Positions 8,827 to 18,900 of a DNA stretch of 60,160 nucleotides are shown here, in pieces (within the stretch, counting starts at the first letter, position 1; every line of letters starts with the position of its first letter). Below the pieces are notes generated by a model that was given only the letters and a program-made list of their open reading frames with translations, searched no databases and was not told the DNA's origin. The DNA lies in assembly GCF_029255185.1 (NCBI RefSeq), contig NZ_JAPUVO010000090.1, positions 1-60,160 on the forward strand, given 5' to 3'. The DNA comes from Propionivibrio sp. (GTDB lineage: Bacteria; Pseudomonadota; Gammaproteobacteria; Burkholderiales; Rhodocyclaceae). The position numbers and the translations under genes are program-made.

Positions 8827-9684
8827 TTACTTCTCGGTCGCTTCTGTGTGCGCTTCTGTGCGCGCCTCCGTGTGCAACTCAACGCCGATTCCGCGGTAAC
8901 CGAGGAAGCGGCAATTGCGGTCGAACATCGGCTCGCCGCTAACCTTGAAGCTTTGCCGCGAACCATTGGCATTGACGCGGCTGAAAACAAAATCCAGGAA
9001 GGGCTGGCGGGCGGCAATCCGTTCTTGCAACTGGGCCCGTTCCACCTCGTTCCAGCCGGCCACCTGAATCGGGTCGCTACCTCCGGTCAAGGTGTCGACC
9101 CGGATTCCGAGCATTTCGAGGACCGGTCCTGAAACCTTGGTGAAACTCATGTTTTCATCCTGCTCCCAGTACCAATCCGAGGCCAGTTCAGTCAGGCTGC
9201 GATAGCGGGCTTCGCTCTCGCGCAGTTCAGCGGTGCGTTCCTGCACCGTCTGCTCCAGCTCCTTGCTGTAATTTTCGAGTTTATTGTAAAGCAGGCGTAC
9301 TTCAAGCATATTGTGGATACGCGTCTTGACTTCGATCAGGTCGAAGGGTTTGCTGATGAAGTCTCTGGCGCCGGCTTGCAGGGCGCGCAGCTTGTGGCCG
9401 GGCTGAGCGGTGAGCACGAGCACCGGCAGGTAATCATCGGCCTCGTTGGTCTTGAGGCATTCGATGACCTGGAATCCGTCCATGATTGGCATCTGCAGAT
9501 CGAGTAGGATCAAGTCGTAGTGGTTTTTCCGGTGCAGCGCGCAGACCTCCTGCGGATTCATCGTCGAGCTCACGCTGGTGTAACCGGCCTCACCGAGCAA
9601 TTGCTCAAGCAGACTGATATTGGATTCCTGATCGTCAACAATCAGGATACTGGCCTTAAAAATCTCGGAGGGGCTGATCATCAT
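8827..9684 (-). CDS. Response regulator with C-terminal PAS domain
   Basis: A 285-residue protein (ATG at 9684 preceded by AAGGAAA). A receiver domain occupies about residues 10-130: SILIVDDQESN contains the acidic pocket, LILLDLQMPIMDG the phospho-acceptor Asp, VLVLTAQPG and DFISKPF the switch Thr and Lys. A coiled-coil linker (KLENYSKELEQTVQERTAEL) leads to a PAS domain (residues about 155-270). No effector (HTH, GGDEF, HD-GYP) is present, so it may relay by protein contact. The tail is an odd short repeat, HTEARTEAHTEATEK. Its start overlaps the 3' end of the kinase receiver module by 29 bases, and its stop abuts the Crp/Fnr gene, so all three are probably co-expressed. Confidence 0.85.
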   Translation of the reverse strand: MMISPSEIFKASILIVDDQESNISLLEQLLGEAGYTSVSSTMNPQEVCALHRKNHYDLILLDLQMPIMDGFQVIECLKTNEADDYLPVLVLTAQPGHKLRALQAGARDFISKPFDLIEVKTRIHNMLEVRLLYNKLENYSKELEQTVQERTAELRESEARYRSLTELASDWYWEQDENMSFTKVSGPVLEMLGIRVDTLTGGSDPIQVAGWNEVERAQLQERIAARQPFLDFVFSRVNANGSRQSFKVSGEPMFDRNCRFLGYRGIGVELHTEARTEAHTEATEK

Positions 9685-10204
9685 GCTTTCCTTTTTTGAT
9701 TGCATTGGCTGATGCGGCTGATTCCAGCGCAGCATCGAGCACGACCACGAATTCATTGACCTTGATCGGTTTGGTGAGATAGCTGAAGAAACCGGCCTCC
9801 ATGGCCTTCTCTATGTCACGCGGTACCGCATTGGCACTCAGGGCTATGATTGGAATATGCGCCGTTGACGGGTCGCCACGAAGTATTTTCATGCCGTCGA
9901 TGCCGCTGATTCCGGGCAGGTTGATGTCCATCAGGATGACCTCGGGCTGATAAACCCGAGCATACTCGATGCCGAGATTGCCGTCTGGGGCACTGAGCAG
10001 GCGCAGGTCGCTGCGCCGTTCAATGATCTGCTCGACCAGTTCAAGGTTGGCGGGGTTATCTTCCACGTAGAGCAGGGTGCGCAGCGACGTGCCTTCCGCT
10101 ACCTGCGTGTAAACCAGGTCAGTTAGCCTGGCCTCGTGCGCGGCATGCAAGGGCGCACTGGCCAGGGTCAATTCGAACCAGAACACACTGCCCACCCCGA
10201 CCAC
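9656..10204 (-). CDS. Receiver module of the hybrid kinase, split off by a frameshift
   Basis: This frame carries the end of the kinase ATPase domain (GVGSVFWFELTLA, which normally follows the MGG...V-V of HATPase_c). A complete receiver domain follows: TLLYVEDNPANLELVEQI, VILMDINLPGISGIDG with the acceptor Asp, IIALSANAV and YLTKPIKV. It is not a separate gene. Restoring one base in the C6 run at 10223-10228 (G6 on the coding strand) joins it to the upstream frame and yields a single hybrid histidine kinase of about 1058 residues. The apparent ATG/GTG start at 10204 lies inside the ATPase domain and has no convincing ribosome-binding site. The 3' end overlaps the start of the next regulator gene. 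Confidence 0.7.
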   Translation of the reverse strand: MVGVGSVFWFELTLASAPLHAAHEARLTDLVYTQVAEGTSLRTLLYVEDNPANLELVEQIIERRSDLRLLSAPDGNLGIEYARVYQPEVILMDINLPGISGIDGMKILRGDPSTAHIPIIALSANAVPRDIEKAMEAGFFSYLTKPIKVNEFVVVLDAALESAASANAIKKGKHDDQPLRDF

Positions 10205-12831
10205 GCTATCCGCCCCGATGCGCCCCCCATCAGTTCAACCAGACGTTTGCTGACCATCAGGCCGATGCCCGTACCTTCTTCGGCGCTGCTTTCCTTGCCG
10301 AGACGATTGAAGGGCTGGAAAAGCTGACCAAGCTGTTCCGCAGTCAGTCCGGCGCCGGTATCGCGAACACTGATGCGCAGCGAATTGCTCGTACCCTGGG
10401 TGCATTCAACAAAGACCAGACCCTCGGGTTTGTTGTACTTGATGGCGTTGTAAAGGAGATTGATCAGCACCTGCTTGACACGCATCCGATCCGCACTGAC
10501 AAAACAGGGCGTTTCAAAGCGCGGAAAGCTCATGCCGATACCGCGTTTGTAAGCCTGTGGCTCGATCATTGCCCGGCACTCGAGCATTACTTCGACCAGC
10601 GAGACCGACTCCCGCGATAGCGTCACCTTTCCCGACTCGATCAGCGCCAGATCGAGAATTTCGTTGATCAGTTCAAGCAGGTACCAACCTGCCTTGAGAA
10701 TCTGGTCGATGCTGCGCTTTTGCGAGGGGTTTAATGGCGACGAGCCGGATTCGACGAGTTGGGCGAAACCAAGAATTGCGTTGAGCGGCGTGCGCAATTC
10801 GTGGCTCATATTCGAAAGAAAATCAGTTTTCGCGCGGTTGGCCTTTTCCGCGACAAAGGTGGCGCGTTCAAGCTCGGTGTTTTTGTCGAGCAGCGCGTGT
10901 TCGAGCAAGGCCCGCTCGCTTTCGATACGCAGGCGTGCCGTATTGTCGGTGCCGATCAGCAGGTAGCCAATGATGTCGTTTTTCTCGTCACGCAACGCGG
11001 TGACCGACACTAGCGCCGGTAAGCGGCTGCCGTCCTTGCGGATATAGGTCAGCTCGTAGATATCTTCGATGCCACGCGAGGCTTTGAAGATCAAGGCTTC
11101 AAAGCCCGGTGCAATGGGCCTTTCCAACTCAACGCTGAGGGTCTGCGCACGAACGATCACTTCCTGCGGGTCAGAAATCTCAGCCGGTGTGATCTTGTTC
11201 ATCACCTCGGCCGCCGTGTAGCCGAGCATGCATTCGGCACCAACGTTGAAGATTTGGATAACGCCCTTGGCGTCGGTCGCGATGCACGAGAAATTGGCGC
11301 TTTTGAAAATCGCGTTTTGCAGCGCGCCGGCCTTGAGCAAAGCAGCTTCAGCCTGCTTGCGGGCACTGATGTCACGCAAAATTCCAGTAAAAAATCGCTG
11401 GTCGCCGAGGACCATTTGGCTGACTACAATTTCAAGCGGAAAAATGCTGCCATCCTTGCGCCGGCCGACCACCTCGCGCCCGAGCCCAACGGCGCGTGCC
11501 GTGTCGCTGGCGCTGTAATACTCGAGGCTGCCATTATTCTGGCCCTGATCAAGCTCGGGAACGAGCAGGCTAAACTTGCGTCCGGCAAGCTCTTCGGCAC
11601 TGTAGCCGAACATCTGTTCGGCCGCCGGGTTGACTGTTTCGATGGCGCCGCCACGGGCCAGGAAAGTGATGACGCCGTCGGCGATGGTATTGAGCAGTGT
11701 ATGCACCAGCGTGGCGCTGTCATTGAGCGACTGTTGCAGCGCATACTCCTCGGTAACATTGCGAAAGACTAGGACAGCGCCGACCACCTGCTTGTTGCGG
11801 TCGCGAATTGGTGCGCAACTGTCGGCGATGTCGTACTCACGGCCATCGCGTGCAATCAGCACGGTGTGGTTGGCCAATCCCTGTAGAGTGCCATGGGCCA
11901 GTACATCGAGGACCGGGATCGTCGAGTCCTGGCGCGAGACCTTGTTAACGATGTGGAAAACATCACTGACCGGGCGACCGATGGCTTCGTCCTGCGTCCA
12001 GCCGGTGAGCTGTTCGGCAACGGGATTGAGCCGCGTTACCCGCGCTTCGCTGTCGGTCGCCAACACCGCGTCGCCGATCGAGTTAAGCGTCACGTCGAGA
12101 TTTTCCTGGCTTTCGATCAGGGTGACGTAGGCCTGCTGCAACTGGCTGTTCATCGCTTCCTGGATCGTGAGCAGATGCTTTGTTTCGAGGTGAACCAGAT
12201 CCTTCAAGCGCTGTCGTGCCTGACGGTGTATCAACCAGGCGAAGGCCAGGGCAAAGAATAGCGCCAGCAGACTGGCGACAACGATCAGGCTAAACATGCG
12301 GCGCATGTCGGACTGGAACTCGATTTCGCGTTGCGCCAGCAGGCTTTCTTCCAGTTCGATGAATGCATGCATTTCGACCCGAATCGAATCCATCAGGCGC
12401 TTGCCCTGACCACTGCTGACCAGCGCCAGTGCGCCAGGCAGGTCGCCGTGGCGGCGCAAGTCGATGGCCTGCGCCATTTCAGCCAATTTGGCAGCGATCA
12501 TCGGTGCAATGGCGCTCAGATGCAGCTTGGCCGCGCCCAGCAGGGTTTGTTTATCCAATTCATTCAGATGGCCGGTGATTCTGTCGCGCTCCCTCAGATA
12601 GGGCTCCAGATAGGTCTCGTCACCGGTCAACAAATAGCCGCGCTGACCGGTCTCGGCATCTTTTAATGCCGACAGAAAACCAAGCGCGTTGTTGATGACG
12701 CTGTAGGTGTGCCGGCGGACGCCAGCCGCCTCCTCAATTTGCCGGAAGGTCGATAGAGAAATTATCATGCCGAGCACCAGCAGCAGGCTAGTCACGACCA
12801 GCCAGACAATAATTTTGTTTGCCGCTTTCAA
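10168..12831 (-). CDS. CHASE3-PAS-PAS-PAS histidine kinase (hybrid kinase, frameshifted at its 3' end)
   Basis: An 887-residue reading frame. A first membrane segment (IIVWLVVTSLLLVLGMII) is followed by a CHASE3-type periplasmic domain (about 35-175, with DAETGQRGYLLTGDETYL) and a second membrane segment near 185-205. Three PAS domains follow (about 235-355, 365-490, 495-630). HisKA carries the H-box SNMSHELRTPLNA, and HATPase_c carries NLLYNAIKYNKP, DTGAGL and GTGIGL. The frame leaves the expected sequence right after KRLVELMGG and ends in an aberrant tail. The rest of the ATPase domain and a receiver lie in another frame. The third PAS is nearly the same as the triplicated PAS of the diguanylate cyclase at 39645. 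It lies between the glucan synthase gene and a regulator pair on the same strand. Confidence 0.85.
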   Translation of the reverse strand: MKAANKIIVWLVVTSLLLVLGMIISLSTFRQIEEAAGVRRHTYSVINNALGFLSALKDAETGQRGYLLTGDETYLEPYLRERDRITGHLNELDKQTLLGAAKLHLSAIAPMIAAKLAEMAQAIDLRRHGDLPGALALVSSGQGKRLMDSIRVEMHAFIELEESLLAQREIEFQSDMRRMFSLIVVASLLALFFALAFAWLIHRQARQRLKDLVHLETKHLLTIQEAMNSQLQQAYVTLIESQENLDVTLNSIGDAVLATDSEARVTRLNPVAEQLTGWTQDEAIGRPVSDVFHIVNKVSRQDSTIPVLDVLAHGTLQGLANHTVLIARDGREYDIADSCAPIRDRNKQVVGAVLVFRNVTEEYALQQSLNDSATLVHTLLNTIADGVITFLARGGAIETVNPAAEQMFGYSAEELAGRKFSLLVPELDQGQNNGSLEYYSASDTARAVGLGREVVGRRKDGSIFPLEIVVSQMVLGDQRFFTGILRDISARKQAEAALLKAGALQNAIFKSANFSCIATDAKGVIQIFNVGAECMLGYTAAEVMNKITPAEISDPQEVIVRAQTLSVELERPIAPGFEALIFKASRGIEDIYELTYIRKDGSRLPALVSVTALRDEKNDIIGYLLIGTDNTARLRIESERALLEHALLDKNTELERATFVAEKANRAKTDFLSNMSHELRTPLNAILGFAQLVESGSSPLNPSQKRSIDQILKAGWYLLELINEILDLALIESGKVTLSRESVSLVEVMLECRAMIEPQAYKRGIGMSFPRFETPCFVSADRMRVKQVLINLLYNAIKYNKPEGLVFVECTQGTSNSLRISVRDTGAGLTAEQLGQLFQPFNRLGKESSAEEGTGIGLMVSKRLVELMGGASGRIAWSGWAVCSGSN

Positions 12832-12914
12832 AGCGAAGCCGCTCCTGAACTTGCCAGCACCGTGACCAGCGACCGCAGTAAATTTATTTCAAACATTTCC
12901 CACTCCATTCAGAT

Positions 12915-15900
12915 TTATTGCGCACTTATTATCACTTCGACTTGATGCTCCTGCCGGTCGTCAACCAGAAGAACCATCTTGTCGGCTTGCTCGACACCAT
13001 CGAGTGTCAGGCAGCTGACACCCATCCGCTCATCTACGCCGGCCGGCGTTTGTGATACGGCGATGTGGTATGGCGTTTCCCGATAGCGGTAATGAATGCT
13101 GAACGCCTGCCAGTTTGCCGGCAGGCAGGGAGAAAAATGCACCCGGTCCGCGTCGCGTTGCAGACCGAGCAGCGATTCGAGAATTAGCCGGTACATCCAG
13201 CCGGCCGAACCGGTGTACCAACTCCAGCCGCCGCGTCCGGTATGCGGCGACAGCGCATAGACATCGGCGGAAACAACGTAGGGTTCGACCTTGTAGGTCG
13301 CCACCCCGGCGACCGATAGCGCATGATTCACCGGGTTGATCAGGGTCAGCACATCCCAGGCGCGCTGGCGATCACCCAGTGCGGCGAAGGCCATGGCCGT
13401 CCAGATTGCCGCATGGGTGTATTGCCCGCCGTTTTCCCGAACGCCCGGAACGTAGCCACGGATATATCCGGGATCGAGCTTCGCGGTATTAAACGGCGGA
13501 TCAAGCAGTTGAACCAGCGCGGCGTCGCGGCGCACCAGGTGATCATTGACCGCCTGCATGGCCAGGCACGACCGCTCGCGGTCGATTCCACCGGCGCCGC
13601 CAGTGACGCCAATCCCGGAGAGTACGGACCAGCTTTGCGCAATCGAATCGATGCGGCATTCCTCGCTGCTCGCCGAACCGAGCGGTGTGCCGTCGTCGAA
13701 GTAGGCACGGCGGTACCACTGGCCGTCCCAGCCGTTCTTCTCGATGCTCTGGCGCAAGCGGAACCACTCGCTCCGGCAAACATCGGAAAAGAAGGAATCG
13801 CCCTCTGCCGCAGCCACCGGCGCGAACTGCCTGAGCACCTCGCAGAGGAAGAAGCCCAGCCAGATACTCTCGCCCTTGCCGCCGACGCCGACCCGGTTCA
13901 TACCATCGTTCCAGTCGCCGGAACCGATCAGCGGCAGGCCGTGGGCGCCGAAACGCAGCCCGTGCCGGATGGCCCGCACGCAATGTTGGTAGAGACTGCT
14001 TTGCTCGGCGGAACGGCTGGGCAAATCGTAGTAGGAATCATCCTCGGCGTTGACCAGACGGCCTTCAAGGAAATACGCGGATTCAGCGAGTATCCCGCTG
14101 TCCCCGGTAACCGTAAGATAGCGGCAAACCGCCAGGGGCAGCCACAGGTAATCGTCCGAACAATGCGTGCGCACGCCGCGACCCGATGGCGGATGCCACC
14201 AGTGCTGAACGTCGCCCTCCAGGAACTGGCGGCTGGCGCAGAACAGTAGATGGTCGCGCACCAAAGCGGGTTCGGCGTGAACGAGCGCCATCACATCCTG
14301 CAACTGGTCGCGGAAACCGAAGGCGCCACCGGACTGGTAGTAACCGCTGCGCGCCCAGATACGACAGCCCAGAGTCTGATAGAGCAGCCAGCCGTTGGCC
14401 AGTACATTGAGCGACTGATCCGGGGTGTCCACCTGCACCGCGCCAAGACTGCGCTTCCAGTGCTGGCGCACGGCTTCGAGTGCGCCGCGGGCCGCCACGG
14501 GACCGCGAAAGCGTTGCACCAGCTTGCCCGCATCGTCGGTATTGCGGCCAACGCCAAGCCGGAAAATAATCTCGCGCTCCTGGCCGTCGGACAGATCGAA
14601 GCGTACCTGGAGTGCGGCGCAAGGATCGAGGCCGGCGCCCACCCGGCCCGACAGGCGCGAGCGTTTCATGGCCGCCGGATTACGCAGCGAGCCGTTGCGG
14701 CCGATGAACTCGGCACGGTCGCCGGAGAGGGTGCGCGCCGGATCGTCGACGTCGAAGAAGGCCAGCCGGTCGGAAAACTCCGTGCTGTAGGGGTTGCGCG
14801 CGTAAAGCGCACCGCTCTGCGCGGCAATTTCGGTGTTCACATGCATGGCCGACTTTTCGCGCAGATCGCCGAGCACCCATTCGACATAGCCAGTGGCCGA
14901 AAGCCGGCGTGGCCGTCCCGATTCATTGCGTACTTTCAACACCGAAAACTTGACGGCGGCGTCCAGCGCGACATAGACCCACAGTTCCGAACGGATTCCG
15001 CCGGACTTGGTTTCAAAAACGCTGTAGCCGAAGCCATGGCGGATGATATAGGGCGTTGTCGCGCGCACCGGCAAAGGCGTTGGCGACCAGACGTGGCCGC
15101 TATCCTCGTCACGCAGGTAAAGCGCTTCACCGCTGGCGTCGCTGACCGGGTCGTTGTGCCAGGGGGTGAGACGGAATTCGTGGGCGTTCTCGCTCCAGGT
15201 GTAGGCCACACCGTTCTCCGAAACGACGGTGCCGAAGTTCGGATTGGCCAGAACGTTCACCCACGGCGCCGGCGTCACCTGGCCCGGCGCCAGGCTGATA
15301 ACGTATTCGCGCCCATCGGCGGCGAATCCGCCGAGCCCGTTGAAGAGAATCAGATCCCGACCCGGCGCTTGATCGCCGAGCGCCGGCTCGGCCCGGTGCG
15401 TGCGCAGCGGTTTGAGTTGCGGCGGGCGCGCTTCGCTGAGGCGGCGATCATCGAGCTGCTCAGCCAGCGTTCCCTGGCTGTCGGAAATGACGGCGCGGGC
15501 AACCGACTGGAACAGGATGCGATCTTCAGCCGAAATATGCTCGGCCGGTCGAACAAAAATCCCGCCTGGCCGATCAATCACGCTGGCCTCAATGCCCGAG
15601 GTGATCAGCCCGATGATCTGATCCTGCAACTGTTGGCGATAACCGGCGTGATCCTCGTTCCAGATCACCAGGTCGACGGCCAGGCCCTTCAAGCGCCAGT
15701 AGGCGTGAGCCTCGACGAGTTGGCGCACCAGGCTGATATTGGCGGCATCGGTGATCTGCAAGAGCACGATCGGCAGATCTCCGGAAATGGCGTAACCCCA
15801 TAGCCCGGATTGGCTGCGACGATTCCGGATCAGCAGCGCCGCATCGGCGCGCAGTCCGGCGTTGGCGTAGATCACCGAACTGGCCAGCCGGGCATGCAGT

Positions 15901-18900
15901 TGGGCATCGGTCTCGTTGGCATTGAGTTGGCGCAGCACCACCTGACTGTGCGTCCACGCCAGGTCGATGACGCGATCCGCGAGATGCCGATCCTGATATT
16001 TATCGATTAGGCATACGGCCAAGTAGCGGTTTTCGGCGATTCCCGAAACAATATCGACGGTCACCGACTGGCCCGCATCGAGGGTGATCCTATGGCGAAT
16101 GGCGACAATCGGATCGAGTACCGAACCCTCGCCGCCGGACAGCGCTGCACGCCCGCTCATCGCCAGCGGGCTGATGGCGCTGCGGCTGCGGCCGATAAAG
16201 CGCAGACGGTCGGTTTCGTAAGACACCGCGCCACTGGCGGCGCCATGCACCGCCATCAGGTGCAGCATCCACGGCGACTGTTCGTCGGGCGAACGCGGCC
16301 GACGGGTGCATAAAATGGCGCGGCGATCACGCAGGATTTCGCTTTGTACGAACAGATTGCTGAAGGCCGGATGCAGCGCATCGGCGGCCTGTGGCGCGAT
16401 CACCACTTCGGCGTAGCTGGTGACCTCGATCTCCCGGCGCAGCCGTGAGCGATTGGTGATGCGCACCCGGCGCAACTCGATGTCATCCTCGGGCGAGACA
16501 ACGATCTCGGTATGCGTTTCGAAATAACCGCCGCCGGAGCCAACGCCTGGGTCAACCGGGTCGCGGCGACGGAATTCGGCGCGTCCCTCGGAGAAGATCG
16601 CTTCGTATTTCTCAGGACGTTTGAGCGTTGGCTGATAGGCGGCCGACCAAAACTCGTCAGTCTGAGCATTCTCATCATGGCCTCTTGTTGTGGTCAACTC
16701 GCGGATGTAACAAAAGCTGCCCCAATTGTCGCAGGTCCCATCCTCGCGCCAGCGGGTGACGGCGAGATCCTTCCAGCGACTGTAACCACCGCCGGCATTG
16801 GTAATCATCACGTGGTAACGACCATTGGACAGTAATTGCACCTCGGGGATAACCGTGTTCGGGCTGGTAAAAACGCGAATCGGAATTTCGGCGGCCGCCG
16901 TGCTCGAACCGGCTGCGGCCAGCCGGGCAGTGTGCGAAAACAATGCCGTAACCTTGGGAATGCGTTCCTGGAGCAGCAGCATGATCGCCTGGAACAGTCG
17001 ATCCGAAGCAAAGCGCCGCTGCATCGGACGGTTCAGGATCTGATAGGCCAGAGCAAGCAAGCTCATACCCTGGTGATGCGCCATGAAGGAGCGCACCACC
17101 ACGCACGACTGCCCACGCCGTTGCCGTACCGGCGTGTAGTCGATCGCTTCGTAAAAGCCGAAGCGTCCCATGAAACCCTTGCCGGCAAGTTTCTCCAGAT
17201 TCAGGCAGGCCTCCTCGGGCGCCACCATCAGGGCCAGCATCGAGGCATAGGGGGCAACGACCAGATCTTCGGCCAGGCCACGCTTGAGTCCCAGACCAGG
17301 AACGCCAAAAGCGCGGTATTGGTAGTTCAAATGCACATCGACCGTGTTGTAGCCGGATTCGGACATTCCCCAAGGCACACCGCGCTGGCCGCCATATTCG
17401 ATCTGACGGGCGACCGCCGCCTTGCAGGTCTGGTCAAGCAGCGTATTGTCGTAAGTTGGCATCACCAGCAGCGGCATCAGGTACTCGAACATCGAACCGC
17501 TCCACGACAGCAGCACCGGTTCACCGCCGGTGCCAGTCAGCAGACGCCCGAGGGCGAACCAGCTCTCCTGCGGCAATTTCCCCTGGGCGATGGCGACGAA
17601 ACAGCCAAGCCGCACTTCAGAGGCCAGCAGGTCGTAAAAACCCGTATCCATGCGGTGTTCAGCGACGTTGTAACCGATACTCAGCAAATGACGCGACTTG
17701 TCGAAGAGGAAGTCGTACTCCATGTTCGCAAGCTCTCCTGCGTGCTGCGCCAGGACTTCGATAGCGGCCATCCGGTCGCGGGCAGACAGGCTGCCGGCCT
17801 TGGCCAGTTGGCGCAGGGTCGGCAAAGTCGACGCGGCGCCGTCGGCCAGTGCATCCAGCACGCTCGCTGCCGTTGGCTGCTCCAGCCAGGGAGCAAGAAG
17901 CATCAGTTCGTCGAGCGCCGTGTGGCATTGCCGGGCCAGCGCCTGTGCCCAGGTACGGGCTTCCTCGCCTTTCGCTTCAATGTCATCGGCATGATCGCCG
18001 CTAACATCGTCGCTGGCGGTGAAGTGGGCGAGCAGTTGGTCAGCACCGCTGGTTAGCCGCAGCAGGGTCGCCCGCGCGACCGTCAGATTTCCCTGGCGAG
18101 TAACGAAAGCGTGCTTCAGCGTCTTCCGGAATTCGATCAACGCTGCGGCGACACCGTACTCGGCTTCATCGTCGAGCACATCCTCGAGAATTCTGAAGGT
18201 GTCGGTCATACCGTCGAACAGCCGCGTGCCGAGTATCGGATCATCAGCCAGGGCGAGCAGGCCGGCGCGCAGGATCAGCAGATGGCCGGCGAGGTTACCG
18301 CTGTCCACCGTCGAGACATAGAGCGGCGGCAGTGCTTGCAGGGTTTGCGTGTCGTACCAGTTGTAGAAGTGCCCCCGGTAGCGTTCCAGTCCGTCCATCG
18401 TGCGCAGGGTATTTTCCGTGCGCACGAGAAGCTGCCCGGCAGGGAGGTAGCCAAAGTCGTAGGCCGACAGATTAGCCAGCAGCGCCAGACCAATGTTGGT
18501 CGGCGAGGTACGGTGCACAACGGCGGCAACGCGATATTCCTGAACATTGTCGGGCGGCAGCCAGTGATCTTCCGGCCCGACATAACGGTCGAAGAAGGCC
18601 CAGGTCCGACGCGCCAGCATGCGCAAGAACATGGTCTGCTCGGGCGTCAGATTTGCCTTGCGGCGCGCCAGCGGGCGGCTGACCCACCAGCTTATGAGCG
18701 GCGAGCTTAGCCAAAGGAGCAAAATCGGCGCCGCCACGGCCAGTACGGCCGGCCTGGCGCTGGCTAGATGGATGAGCAGCGCCAGGGCGATGGCGGGTCC
18801 AACCCACTGCGCGCGGAAGGCGGCGACGAGTTCAGCACGTTCACTGCGGCCGCGTGCCGCCGCTTGCAGATCAGCCTCGCTCGACGGATTCCATTCGAGC

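Noticed and set aside
14250-15803. Long plus-strand frame (517 codons) antisense to ndvB
   Set aside because: The opposite strand carries clear glucan synthase motifs; this is a shadow frame.
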